From the NCBI RefSeq assembly GCF_050947335.1, contig NC_134985.1, forward strand, positions 21,071,190 to 21,135,189: 64,000 bases of DNA, in the 5' to 3' direction. Shown here in pieces: positions 37,601 to 45,723 of the stretch. Under the pieces are notes generated by a model. The model was not told the origin of the DNA and ran no database searches. It was given only the letters and a program-made list of their open reading frames with translations. Origin of the DNA: Megachile rotundata. Its lineage: Eukaryota; Arthropoda; Insecta; Hymenoptera; Megachilidae. The first letter of the stretch is position 1, and each line of letters starts with the position of its first letter. The translations under genes were made by a program, and so were the position numbers.

Positions 37601-40600
37601 TGCGCGCGGATATTACGGAATATAATCGTGGCAAGGGGATCACTTTTTTTCTTTTTACCCCTACTAATATAAATCGAGGCGGGTTTGATTTCGACGGACT
37701 ATTTTCAAATAATTCGATATGTGAATTTGATAACCTCTTTCTATCACATGTTTTAGTAAGGGTTATTCTGAACTGAGTGGTTTTGTATTAGGTTAATTTG
37801 TATTAGGTTAGCTTCATTTTCAGGGTGTTCAGACGAGTTCAAAGAAGAATTTGAGTAACAAATAATTCATCGATTGTGATCGATATAAATTTGTTTACGC
37901 TATTTCAAAATGATCTGCTTCATCGAACAAGTATAACAATATACATTCCGTAAGTAGTTTTTTCTCAATACCTATCTAGAATGACAAATAGTCACCGCAA
38001 TAAATACGCTGCCACATTTGTCCCCGGTACGGAATGCTCTATTTAGCATATACTTTGCATAACTCAAAATGTTATATAATAAACGTCGTAGTTAAAAAAC
38101 GAGAAATACATATTTCAAGTTTCTATCGGTGGTATAAAATGAGGAAAGCTATCAAGATTTTTCCAGCTCCAGTTTACAGCATTTTCTCCGATAATCTTGC
38201 GAATTCGATCTTTTCCACGAAGAATCAGCCCCTTCCGTCTCGGTGTCGATCGACGGCGGCCACCCCGCGTACGGGGACGAGGAGAAAGGCCAGGTAGCCG
38301 GCAAGGTAGCCGGTAGTAGCGCAATTTTCGCCGATTTTTTGCTTCGGCGAACGAGTCCTGCGGCGTCGTTAAGAGAATGGATCCCGTCGCGGTTTACGCG
38401 GCAACCAAAAGGAAATTACGAATCGCTGAAACGACGTGTGGCGTCACGTGTGACGGCGACGTGCCGTCGCGTACGCACGCCTAATGGACTTTCTCTCCTT
38501 CTTTCCTTCTTCGTCTCCTCTTTCTTCCTCTTCCTCCTCTTTCTGGCTTCGACATCTTCGAGGGTGTTGCACAAACGAGTTTTACGCAAAACTTGTTTTC
38601 CCAGCCTTCAGTGAAATCCGACAGTCAACACGGTCATTGATTCCTCGTTCTTTCTCCCCCGTTTAACCCTTATTCCTAGCGACGTGTATATGCGTCGACC
38701 CGAGATCCAAGAGTTAAGGTGGCGGTCGATAACATCGGACGATATACCTTTACATCGAAATTCCATTTGTAATTCTTTCGTTAGGTCTGACGTATATATA
38801 CGTCATGTAAATCAAACGCTTAAATCACATCTATAACATCGAACAGTCGATGTTGTCGATAGACAAGCATGTCTAAAATTGAAAGTCCATACGTAATTCT
38901 TTAATTGTTCAGATTAACATCGATTCCATTTGTAATTCTTCCGTTATGCGTGACGTACATATACGTCATGTAAATCAAACGCTTAAATCACATCTATAAC
39001 AATGAACAATTGATGCTATAGATAGACAATCGTGTCTAAAATTGAAAGTCCATACGTAATTCTTTAATTGTTCAAAGTAACATCGATTCCATTTGTAATT
39101 CTTCCGTTACGCGTGACGTACATATACGTCATGGAAGCGAAACGCTTAAATCACATCTAGAACATCGAACAATCGATGTTGTACATAGACAATCGTGTCT
39201 AAAATTGAAAGTCCATACGTAATTCTTTAATTGTTCAAAGTAACATCGATTCCATTTGTAATTCTTTCCTTTCGCGTGTCGTATATATACGTCATGTAAA
39301 TCAAACGCTTAAATCACATCTATAACATCGAACAATCGATGTTGTACATAAACAGTCGTGTCTAAAATTGAAATTTTATACGTAATTCTTTAATTGTTCA
39401 GAGTAATATCGATTGAGTCAAACAATAGACAAATCGAACATAGAAATTTCAGTCGTAATTGTTCTCCGGCGACGTTGAAAATGGAGTTCCTGTCGATAGG
39501 ACTTGAAGTTCAATGATGGCTCGAACCGCAATCGCCTTAAAAAACTGAAATTTCGATCCGCAGGAGCCGAGTGGTAGCCGAAGGAAAAGTCCGAGGCTCG
39601 AGCCGGGAACAAAAGGAGGAAGGATGACTCGGTCGGAGGATAAACAGGAAGAGCAGAAGAGCGAGAGATCGGCATTGTAAACGTAACCGAAGTACAAAAC
39701 TATGCAGCGAGGTCTGCCGGATCCTAAGGAGGAGAAAAGAGCGAACGGAATAATGGTTCGCACATAATGAGAGGAGCGAGTTTGAGACGGGAAGAGTGGG
39801 CGACACCGTGGCGGGAGAGAGAGAAAAGCCGGGAGACGAATCGTAGCTGCAGTCAAGGACAAAAAGAGATAGAAAGACGATGGCGGGAGGAGAGGTATAA
39901 GAAGAAGAAGAAGAAAGTGAAGGAAAGAAAAAGAAAAAAAGAAAATGAGAGAGTATGTCGTATAGGCCGAAGCAGCCTCTTCGTTATGACAATATATCTG
40001 AGCCCCGAAGGAAACATTGCCCGGAGAAGTCCTGAAGGCATGCTCCGAAAGCTTGCGGCGGTCTCCTTTGTCGGAGATTCTTCGAGCGCGAAGAAGAAGA
40101 AGAAGAAGAAGAAGAAGAAGAAGAAGCCGCGCGTGGTCGAGGCCAATGCCTGCTTCTCCACGTAAAAACGAGAGGTGCGCTAAACAAAACAGGATGCGCT
40201 ATTAAGTTTTTGTCCTGTCCCGTGTTCCAGAACACCTCGGCTAGAATTCTGCTAGCTGGCTCGTTACTTCGGTTAGTCATCGATGTATCGCGATACGTTT
40301 TATCGCGTGATCAACGACGCGATCTTAATTGCCTTTCGAGCTGGAACTCGCGGTTCGATTCGAACCAGTCGGTCTCGTAAAAGACCAGCAGGAAAATGAA
40401 GATAGCACGCGGAGATCCGTATCGTTTTTGTCCGAACCGCGTCAAAGCTCCCACATGTATTGTACCCTCGGAGCGTTGCCTTAACCGGTATGTAATTTCT
40501 GCGCTGACTTACGGCCACGAGGAGAAAGCGAACGGTGCAACTTTTTCTATCCGGCATCGATGAATCCGCGAACCGTACGTTTCTTTCTACTATTCTAGGT

Positions 40601-43600
40601 TAGGTTAGATCACTGATGGACTGATCAACTCGCTGGAAGCTTTACGGTACATGTCCGGTCAGTTGACGCGCGAATCAATGGAATCCGCATTCCTTTCGAC
40701 TACCAACTCATCACACGCTAGTAGTTTTTACGAGATTTACAGGAAACCTAGGTCTTGGAGATTAGGTAATCCCAGATACTCTCATAATCCTTCGACTTCC
40801 GAAGGGAATAATTTACTGCCGTTATTTATGTCTGAACCGATCACCGATTCGCGTAGCCCAATATGGCGCCAGAAGTCTACCTCCCGCATCACGAATCAGA
40901 AAATTTCCGCTTCTTCGAAGCTTATTCATCAAACGGCAAATCCAAACGGTTTTATCAGATCATGGCGAAGTAAATGTCCGCCATATTCCGCGGACGACCA
41001 TAGCATCCACTTCCATTAGGTTTACTCCAAGGGCAGAGGAGAACGTCCGCGAGGGAACCTACCGTTATCGGCAATACTCTCTACTTTTACGAGATGGGAA
41101 ACTCGTATATATGTTTCGGTACTTTTTATGCCAGCCTTGTAAAAAATATTACGATCTGGGGTAGATGGGTGGATGACACACGGCGTGGTAAACGCGTTTC
41201 ATATTGAAACGTCGCGTCGAGTCTATAAAGCGATCCTACGCCGCGAGAAACACGTAACATGGGGTCGTTCGACTTTATCCCGCCATTGAATCTCGTAAGG
41301 ACGGGTATAGTTCAGGGGTCTGAAACGTTGCGAGCCAATTTGTCGATGTAAGGGTACGTTTTCACGTGACACTAGAAGTCGTGACATTACATCCTTTGAT
41401 TTTCTTTCATTCGAGATCCAGTAGCATGACAATGCAGCTTCCTATTTTCGTGAGGACCAAACGATAAATTCGGTGCCCTGACAAGTCACCGAAAATTAGT
41501 TACATTTTCGTGTTGTGACTCTAATAGGTTTTTCACATCACAGAAGTTGTCTGTACCATAGTGACAGTGAGTGTCATGACTGTCGACAAGATCAGAATGA
41601 TTCTAGTGACCTTAGATTTTATCTCTGATAAATTTCTGCCGCCGAAGAAATCATTAAACGTCAGAATTTCCTGTCACGTGCGAACGAGCCCTAAAACTCC
41701 CTGCCGCGATCCGAATCGGATCTATAGAAACCCTCTCCGCCGTTTGCGGAATTACGACCATGGGTTAAAGCAAAAGATCCTCTCGTGTCCATAGGCGAAC
41801 TTACGACGATCAAGGCAGTCGAGCGTGGCGGAATAAAAGCTCACGAAATAAAGCAACGACCTCCTCCGCGAAGGGGAACGACAAGATCGATGTACGCGAG
41901 TTGACCGCCGGCATTAAGGTAGAACGGAACTGTCTTCTTCGCTGCTCGTCAGCCGTTAATACGAATTTTAATCGCTCGTCGTAAAGGGGGCCGCGCGTGT
42001 AAACGCAACGCGTCGACGACGCGGATTCGCGCGTTAGGCAATAAAGGCTCTCCTTTGCTAAATGTTGCCGTGGACCGATATGCCCGCTGTCGTCTTATCT
42101 TCCTCCCCCGCTTTGTTCCTACGCCGCACTAAAAACTCAATGGTTTACGACACACCGTTCCTTCGGCCCCTTTATGGTGATCGTGACGACTGAAAAGACA
42201 GGGCCGATATCCCTGCTGATATCGCGTTTTCGCCGAGCGAACCCTCCACCGGCGGATTTAGACGCAACGAGCCTCTTTAGCGTCAAACTGGTTTGTTTAA
42301 TGACCCCACGCTTACTTCTTTTTGCCATACCGTTATCCGTGCCGCATCGACATACTTATAACAGTACAGCGACGCATTATAAATCGCGTGTATGCCTTAA
42401 GATTACTTACGAGTAACTACACTGCCGAGTATGTTAGGTTACCCTAGGGGAAACGCTGATTTAAGGGGTAGAACCGCCACTCGCGTGCAAGCGTTTACTC
42501 GGACAAACTTTATTGTCCGTCGAATATGAAAATATGGAGGGTAAGTTAAACATTATGCGCGGTAAGTAGTATGGCCCTATTCTCTGTAACAACCCTCTCG
42601 TGTTCCTCGGAGCTTTCGAATTCCTCAAAGTTCTTAGTGTACACAGAATCTTGAACCTAGGTTTCCAAACTCGCTATAGTTCCAAAACACTTCGTTCCCT
42701 TTTAGGTTAGTCTAAGTTTCCAAAGTTCGAATCCCCAGAAGTCATAGTGTACCTAGAGACCCTACGCTTCTAGGATCCTTAAAAATCTGTAGGATACCCA
42801 GAACCACTAGAGCTCGTAGAGCTTACAGAGTGCTTAGAGTTCATGGAGTCCTTAAGAATCTTAGAAGCTTCTCAGAAGCTCTCGGAGTACCTCTAGGATC
42901 TCTAGAGTCCATAGAACTTGTAGCCTGCGACACCTGCTTAATCCTTTCCATCGCGAAACAGTATAATTTAAAAAAGGTGTTTAATTCTTCGTTAAGTCCC
43001 AGCATCCATTCGGAGGTACAGTAGCAGGCGAATGTTCGTGGGAAAAAAAGCGTGGCTGATAACGCATTAAGAAGGATTCGCGTTGAAAAATGGTCCGAAG
43101 GTGGAACAACGAGGCGGACACCAAAATGGCGGTGGAGGGAGGATGGAGGACGTCGAGCAAGAAAGCCAACAACGATTTGTCCGTTAAGCAAGGCTAACAG
43201 GCGCGACTTAACGTGAATTATTAAGCGTTTGCAGTTCGCGCGTCGCGTGCTCTCCTCCTTGAGCAAGATAAAACGACGGACGAAGAGGCCGAGAGCGTAT
43301 ATATACCGGAAGGCTGTGCCGCCAGCGGGGCCGATTAATCGCCCGGGAACCAGTTTGTCGGAAATAAAATCTGCCCGGTGGAATCGTGCTTGACCATAGG
43401 GACGTCAACGTGCCGGCACGGCGGCCTTCTCATTTTAAAAGCGTGGATCGTGAAGGGCCGCGTCTACATCGCCGCACCGTCCGGTGCCATCCTCTGGCCG
43501 CCGCGCCGCGTCGTATCATCGCTATCATCGGGGCTTCCCGATCGTGCGTGCCACTCGCGTGTCCGATCGAAGCGGATTTATTCGTCTATAAGGCACTTTA

Positions 43601-45723
43601 GACCGACTAATTTTTACGTTTACCTATTTCCAACCACCAGTTCGGATTGTACGATTTCTTCGCGATCAATAGTGTCAATTTTTAGGTTATCGCGTCGAGG
43701 ATGCTTGTCCAAGGAGTTATCGAATGAAAATGATGCACCTTCTAAGTTATCGTGCAATCGAATAAGACGCAGATTCATGGAAGCGCGATGAAAAGCGGAG
43801 GATAGTTTGCACGACAATACCGATCGACCGGAACGATATATGCGAGCAAAATAAAACGCGACAAAAGAGTAACGGGAGTATCGCTCACACTATCTACGAA
43901 CAATAGGTGAAACGATCTGTAGAAAATTGTCCTTCAAAGCAAACGTTTCGTCATCATCCTCCGTACGTACGTGCCTTTCTATGTACGGAAACATGATCGT
44001 GGCTACACGCTCGCGAATATCTGCTGCGCTTCGCCAATGGTATATTTCAAATGCTAAAATAAACGCTTACGTTGCAAGAACGTACAACGTCGTCGGGCGC
44101 ATAAAAATGCCGCCATAATCTTATAAGGCTGACGCGTATCAAAGTTGCGTCTCGCAAACTCGATCGGTTAACACGAAACTTTAGCGTTTCTGTTTTTTTC
44201 TTCTGTCTTTCCGTCTCTTTCCTTCAAATGTTCTTACACGATCTTGCAAAACAACGTCCTGCCATAAATTCGCGTTCCTGTCTAAACACGTCCTGGACGT
44301 TAATCATACCAAACAGGATTATATATTCGAGGCAGGAAAAAAACCTATCTTTCATTAGGGTAATACGTTTCGTATGACCGGCTACGTGATAGTCATGGTA
44401 CAACGACGATAATTAATTGGCAATTGCACCAAATAAAATTTACATGTTGAAAGCACATGGCCACGATGACGCCGGTTACAGATAACGTTATACATAGTCC
44501 GCTGTGATTCGACAAGATTTGTGACGTAACCGTGCGTCGGCCACTTCGACTAAACTCTACAGAAGTTATGGCGAAAAACTCGTATGGCACTGCATTTATT
44601 ACCGCATCCAGAGTTCTCGATTCATTAAACAAATTCTGCTACTGGATGGACCATTATTGTTAAGTGCACGCTCCTTATTTGGAGTAAGTTGCAAAAGGGT
44701 AGTTTGGAGAAAATCTAGAGACGTCCTAGGGAAACCTAAAAGAAATGTAGAACGTAAGGACATAAAAGTTAGCATGAAGTGTTAGAAAAACAGAGAGAAT
44801 CTAATCTAGAATCTCCCATCATCGTTAAACGCTTTTTCCACGTTAAAACAATGGGTGTTCTTATTCCTACGAAAACTGGAGTTCTGCACGAACGGATATT
44901 CTAATCGCGCTAATGTAGATCGTAAGATTACCAGCGACGCGCGAAAACCATGTTCTCGATCGGTGACCGCTACGCGAATTAATGTCTCCCTCTTTTCACC
45001 TATCAAAACGAACATTTATCTTTGCGGTCAGCTTTTATGTAACTCGCTACCGGTAAACTTGTTCCTAGCTCTTTCTTCGTTGCTCCTACTTCCACCGTGC
45101 AACTGTATAATTTCTAGTAAAAATATCCTAGGTATTCCGAGCAATCAAGATTATCATCTTTCAAAACTAAACGACAGTTTTCTAAACAGCATTCAGGAGT
45201 TCGCAAGACGAAATAATCGACTATAATCGTATAGCTTAACTCTTTTTCAATTTCTGGCTGCTAATAAAATTCGTACAATATCGACGACATTCGGTCGACA
45301 TTTTAATACATCTATTTCTAGTTTGACAGTTAGCAAGATTTACAGGCGTTAACAAGATTTATTCAGCAGCTCGACAAAAGTAACGTTACGGGTTAAAGTA
45401 GCAGCCGCACGACAAAAGATTTTCCAAGAAATATTCTTAGCGGCGAAAAAAAGAAGCATCCACTACGGGTTCTTTGTCGAAAACAAGACTTGCATAGACA
45501 TCGCAATGGTACTGCCACGAATTTCAATTATTCGCGAGCCGCTCGGGCAGCGCCGCGAGTCGAACAAGAAGATCGAACCTCCGAATGGACCGAGAGATCT
45601 TATCTGTCTAGTAGACATAAACAATGGTGTTGTAGAAACTCACCACCAGTTGGCCTGCGCGCCGTTTTGCCACGCGACGAGTAGAAACGGTACGAGGAAG
45701 AAAGTCGTGACGAGGGGCCGCAT
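1465..45723 (-). CDS. Wnt4: Wnt-family secreted ligand, Wnt4/WntA-like, 5' four coding exons (3' part off the left edge)
   Basis: Secreted, lipid-modified glycoprotein ligand of Frizzled receptors. The CDS is join(45644..45723, 6065..6245, 2217..2340, 1465..1622) on the minus strand. Exon lengths 80, 181, 124 and 158 nt give phases 2, 2, 1 and 0 that close perfectly into 181 residues. Order: signal peptide (1-24), N-W-W-Y-L-G-V (25-31), an unusual Gly/Ser/Ala spacer (32-64), first cysteines C66 and C79, then A-I-E-E-C-Q-H-Q-F (96-104), R-W-N-C-S (108-112), V-F-G-G-V (121-125), S-R-E-A-A-F-V-Y-A-I-S (130-140), V-T-R-A-C-S-R-G-E-L (148-157) and W-Q-W-G-G-C-S-E (174-181). Wnts usually run about 350-400 residues, so roughly half is present; the lipidation site and cysteine-rich C-terminus lie beyond base 1. 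From memory of the families, the block from A-I-E-E-C to R-G-E-L is closest to vertebrate Wnt4. Insect WntA is related and is the main alternative. Family certain; subfamily inferred. Confidence 0.93.
1623..2216 (-). other. Wnt intron 3 (594 bp)
   Basis: Bounded by GTAAGT (2216) and TTTGCAG (just above 1622). AT-rich. No gene or repeat structure recognised inside. Confidence 0.85.
2217..2340 (-). CDS. Wnt4: Wnt coding exon 3 (E-C-Q-H-Q-F / R-W-N-C-S exon)
   Basis: The acceptor is TTTGCTTTCAG and the donor A|GTAAGT. The 124-nt exon reads A-V-S-A-G-A-R-L-A-I-E-E-C-Q-H-Q-F, then R-S-A-R-W-N-C-S, then N-P-E-N-P-D-N-V-F-G-G-V-M-L-V. E-C-Q-x-Q-F-x-x-x-R-W-N-C is the most diagnostic N-terminal motif of Wnt proteins and includes an N-C-S glycosylation sequon. 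Phase 0 in, phase 1 out: the final A joins AC of the next exon to give Asn129. Confidence 0.93.
2625..3225. repeat. Tandem array, about 120-bp unit x 5
   Basis: Five head-to-tail copies, each with TATACAGGGTGT(C)TC near the start, a CAACTTTTTCCTTTG(C/T)C block, then GAGGCTCCATTTTTAAG and TTATTAGCAAA. Landmarks recur at about 2640, 2760, 2880, 3001 and 3122. Copies differ by a few substitutions, so amplification is fairly recent. No coding capacity. Confidence 0.92.
5544..5794. mobile_element. piggyBac-like MITE, family A (copy 1, 251 bp)
   Basis: Flanked by TTAA on both sides, with inverted ends TTAACCCCTTCCC / GGGAAGGGGTTAA. The interior carries TTTGACGAGTCTCACTCGTG near the left end and TAGTCTTGACTGACGCA near the right. 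TTAA target duplication plus ends starting CCC are the piggyBac hallmark. There is no transposase ORF, so it is non-autonomous. It aligns end to end with the copy at 9592-9842. Confidence 0.85.
6065..6245 (-). CDS. Wnt4: Wnt coding exon 2 (N-terminal region with first two cysteines)
   Basis: Acceptor TTGCAG just above 6245 and donor GTATTT at 6064-6059 bound a frame reading (W)-Y-L-G-V-E-P-R, then a Gly/Ser/Ala-rich stretch, then K-N-C-K-S-V-H-L-T-S-K-Q-Q-A-I-C-S-R-T-P-P-V-L-Q. The C-x12-C spacing with L-T-x-x-Q before the second Cys is the usual first disulfide region of Wnts. An in-frame stop lies just upstream of the acceptor, so this cannot be a start exon. Phase 2 in, phase 0 out. Confidence 0.87.
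7306..7990. repeat. 16-bp minisatellite, about 40 copies
   Basis: Unit GAGTTAGAGATCTGTG with variants (ATATAGG, CGGGT, CTGGA, CTGGG). Many copies carry AGATCT. The array decays into degenerate GGGATCTAG words up to about 8160. Variant types are clustered, for example ATATAGG next to CTGGGC, as expected from unequal exchange. Confidence 0.93.
9566..10050. mobile_element. Probable family-B TTAA element interrupted by a family-A MITE
   Basis: The stretch 9880-10046 (CAAAGTACAC ... CTTGAAATCAGAAT ... AATTTCAGATTAAGTACAC ... ATTATATGCC) matches, base for base over long runs, the family-B copies at 23862-24502 and 32771-32986. The right terminus is degenerate (TTAA at 10047). The left end, before the family-A insertion at 9592, is only weakly similar. 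Confidence 0.55.
9592..9842. mobile_element. piggyBac-like MITE, family A (copy 2, 251 bp)
   Basis: TTAA-flanked, with ends TTAACCCCTTCCCGTGC / GGCACGGCAAGGGGTTAA. Same length, orientation and interior as copy 1 at 5544, including TTGACGAGTCTCACTCGTGA and AAGGATCCCTGAATATAAAA. No ORF. Confidence 0.87.
10262..12800. other. GC-rich non-coding stretch inside Wnt intron 1
   Basis: Higher GC and CpG than the flanks, giving several overlapping open frames on both strands (the longest at 10262-10786, minus). None shows a recognisable domain, signal peptide or splice context. A short (ATT)n run sits near 11667-11687. Could be a regulatory or transcribed non-coding region. Confidence 0.35.
14632..15285. 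repeat. 8-bp microsatellite-like array (CTGAATCC), about 80 copies
   Basis: Nearly uninterrupted CTGAATCC / CTAAATCT / CTGAATCA octamers with local runs of identical variants, for example consecutive CTGAATCA around 14815-14865. Degenerate relatives extend left to about 14560. Confidence 0.93.
18846..18883 (+). promoter_or_regulatory. TATA box plus initiator-like motif in Wnt intron 1
   Basis: TATATATAA at 18846-18854 is followed by GGGCAGTTCG with the candidate +1 A at 18880, about 32 bp from the TATA core, the usual spacing for an insect TATA promoter. GC-rich sequence follows to about 19250. It faces away from the Wnt sense strand, so it would drive an antisense or nested transcript. Sequence match only. 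Confidence 0.3.
19440..19760. repeat. Degenerate A/T-rich minisatellite (CCAAA / TTCCAAA words)
   Basis: Loose repetition of words such as CCAAAGTGCC, AATTCCAAAG and CAAATCCC. The 133-residue open frame through it is low-complexity and is not taken as a gene. Confidence 0.5.
22733..22961. mobile_element. TTAA-flanked MITE-like element, family C (229 bp)
   Basis: Starts TTAACCTTTTGCACT and ends AGCGCAAAGGGTTAA; the termini are inverted repeats (13 of 15 match) with TTAA on both sides. The AT-rich interior lacks an ORF and lacks the family-A interior blocks. piggyBac-like by target and end structure. Confidence 0.6.
23905..24129. mobile_element. piggyBac-like MITE, family A (copy 3)
   Basis: TTAACCCCTTGCA ... 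TGCAAGGGGTTAA, both ends intact with TTAA duplication. Inverted relative to copies 1 and 2: it contains GTGCGTCACGAGTCAGACTCGTC near its right end. Inserted inside the family-B element. Confidence 0.85.
24221..24450. mobile_element. piggyBac-like MITE, family A (copy 4)
   Basis: Starts TTAACCCCTTATGG and ends GTGCAAGGGGTTC; the right TTAA has decayed to TTCA. The interior is closely similar to copy 3 (AATCGTTGACTGTGCAAATT, TATAATTGGACTTG) and in the same orientation. Second insertion into the same family-B element. Confidence 0.82.
25282..25425 (+). CDS. Short ORF with signal peptide, 47 residues, unknown
   Basis: ATG (AAAATGAAG context, stops just upstream in frame) opens M-K-K-I-S-T-L-Y-A-I-V-V-S-V-C-S-I-L-L, a convincing hydrophobic leader ending near D-V-N-G. 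A basic tail follows with dibasic pairs (S-K-R, G-G-R-R) and TAG at 25423. It could be a small secreted peptide precursor or a first coding exon: a GTGAAG sequence inside it could act as a donor after the leader. I do not recognise it. It lies on the strand opposite to Wnt, inside Wnt intron 1. Chance cannot be excluded. Confidence 0.3.
   Translation: MKKISTLYAIVVSVCSILLDVNGERKEVKSKRGRPARLGGRRQRNKS
25790..26985. repeat. 123-bp tandem array, about 9-10 copies
   Basis: Landmark GTGGATTAATTTTAAGCATC recurs at 26116, 26239, 26362, 26484, 26608, 26731 and 26853 (period 122-124). Older diverged copies extend left to about 25790. Units contain GGACATGGGT(C/T)AACAT and GAAATTTCACCATTTTCTT. AT-rich, non-coding. 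Confidence 0.93.
27312..27606. repeat. Tandem array, about 98-bp unit x 3
   Basis: ATTACACATCTTGCTATTAA recurs at 27312, 27412 and 27509, each followed by TAATCCAAATT and ending TTCCTTTATTAAATAAT. Copies 2 and 3 are nearly identical. Confidence 0.93.
28386..29410. repeat. 15-bp minisatellite (GCGTGGAATTACAGC), about 65 copies
   Basis: A continuous array of a 15-bp unit with variants at a few positions. Because 15 is a multiple of 3 it keeps several frames open on both strands (286 residues minus, 179 residues plus), reading as pentapeptide repeats. These are taken as a by-product of the array, not genes. A super-repeat of 7-9 units is visible between 28857 and 29270. Confidence 0.93.
30700..31900. 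other. GC-rich island with repeated CTCGAG in Wnt intron 1
   Basis: CpG-rich stretch with CTCGAG at 31161, 31171 and 31181 (exactly 10 bp apart) and further single copies around 30906, 30948 and 31336. Several long overlapping frames on both strands come from the composition and show no domain. May be regulatory or part of a non-coding transcript. Confidence 0.3.
32771..32986. mobile_element. TTAA element, family B (uninterrupted copy, 216 bp)
   Basis: The right end GGTAGTTTTAGTGTTAA is intact; the left end TTAAACCTACCGGC is a worn version of TTAACACTAAACCTACC. The interior is the reverse complement of 23862-24502 without the family-A insertions. No ORF. Confidence 0.75.
34410..34920. repeat. 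Degenerate CAAATC(C/T) minisatellite with a 171-bp higher-order unit
   Basis: Simple words (AAATCCTC, AAATCTTC, AAATTCCC) fill the stretch. A longer unit containing ATCTGCAAATTGTAAAATC recurs at 34471 and 34642, followed both times by the same order of variants, so a 171-bp block was duplicated. Related loose repetition occurs at 35420-35820. Confidence 0.75.
35420..35820. repeat. Degenerate TTCCCAATTTC minisatellite
   Basis: Loose repetition of CCAATTTC, TCCCAAACTT and TCCTGAATC words with no fixed period. Non-coding. Confidence 0.5.
38663..38717. mobile_element. 55-bp near-palindromic TTAA mini-element
   Basis: TTAACCCTT at the left and AAGAGTTAA at the right form imperfect inverted ends with TTAA. 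The interior has a palindromic core CGACGTGTATATGCGTCG. It sits immediately beside the 163-bp array, whose units carry a similar palindrome. Confidence 0.4.
38726..39420. repeat. 163-bp tandem array x 4 with internal palindromes
   Basis: TTCCATTTGTAATTCTT recurs at 38761, 38923, 39087 and 39250. Each unit carries TGACGTAyATATACGTCA or a one-base variant (perfect 18-bp palindrome at 38788-38805) and a second inverted repeat around AACATCGAACA...CGATGTT. Non-coding. Confidence 0.92.
40090..40126 (+). repeat. (GAA)12 microsatellite
   Basis: Perfect trinucleotide run inside a broader purine-rich stretch (about 39760-40130). Confidence 0.97.
42595..42930. repeat. Degenerate minisatellite of CTTAGAG / CTAGAG words
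   Basis: Loose repetition such as GAGTCCTTA, TCTAGAGTCC and CTTAGAGTTC with no strict period. A similar word bias recurs at 46960-47110. Confidence 0.45.
45644..45723 (-). CDS. Wnt4: Wnt coding exon 1 (signal peptide)
   Basis: The ATG at 45723-45721 has A at -3 and is the first in-frame ATG. It encodes M-R-P-L followed by a hydrophobic core T-T-F-F-L-V-P-F-L-L-V-A, a small-residue cleavage region around A-Q-A (22-24) and N-W-W. The exon ends in phase 2 (TG) at a strong GTGAGT donor (45643-45638). Joined to the G that opens the exon at 6245 it completes the Trp of N-W-W-Y-L-G. Fourteen of the first 24 residues are A, F, I, L, V, W or M. Confidence 0.88.

Larger units (their letters stand above)
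6246..45643 (-). other. Wnt intron 1 (39.4 kb)
   Basis: Runs from the GTGAGT donor at 45643 to the TTGCAG acceptor at 6246. It holds nearly all tandem arrays and MITEs of the window, several GC-rich islands (10.2-12.8, 18.8-19.2, 20.6-20.9, 23.1-23.7, 30.7-31.9, 43.0-43.6 kb) and no ORF that I can match to a known protein. Long first introns in Wnt genes commonly hold enhancers; that is inference here. Confidence 0.82.

Noticed and set aside
42725..42745. GTTCGAATCCCC resembling a tRNA T-loop
   Set aside because: No acceptor stem, D-arm or anticodon arm can be laid out around it; it lies in a degenerate repeat.
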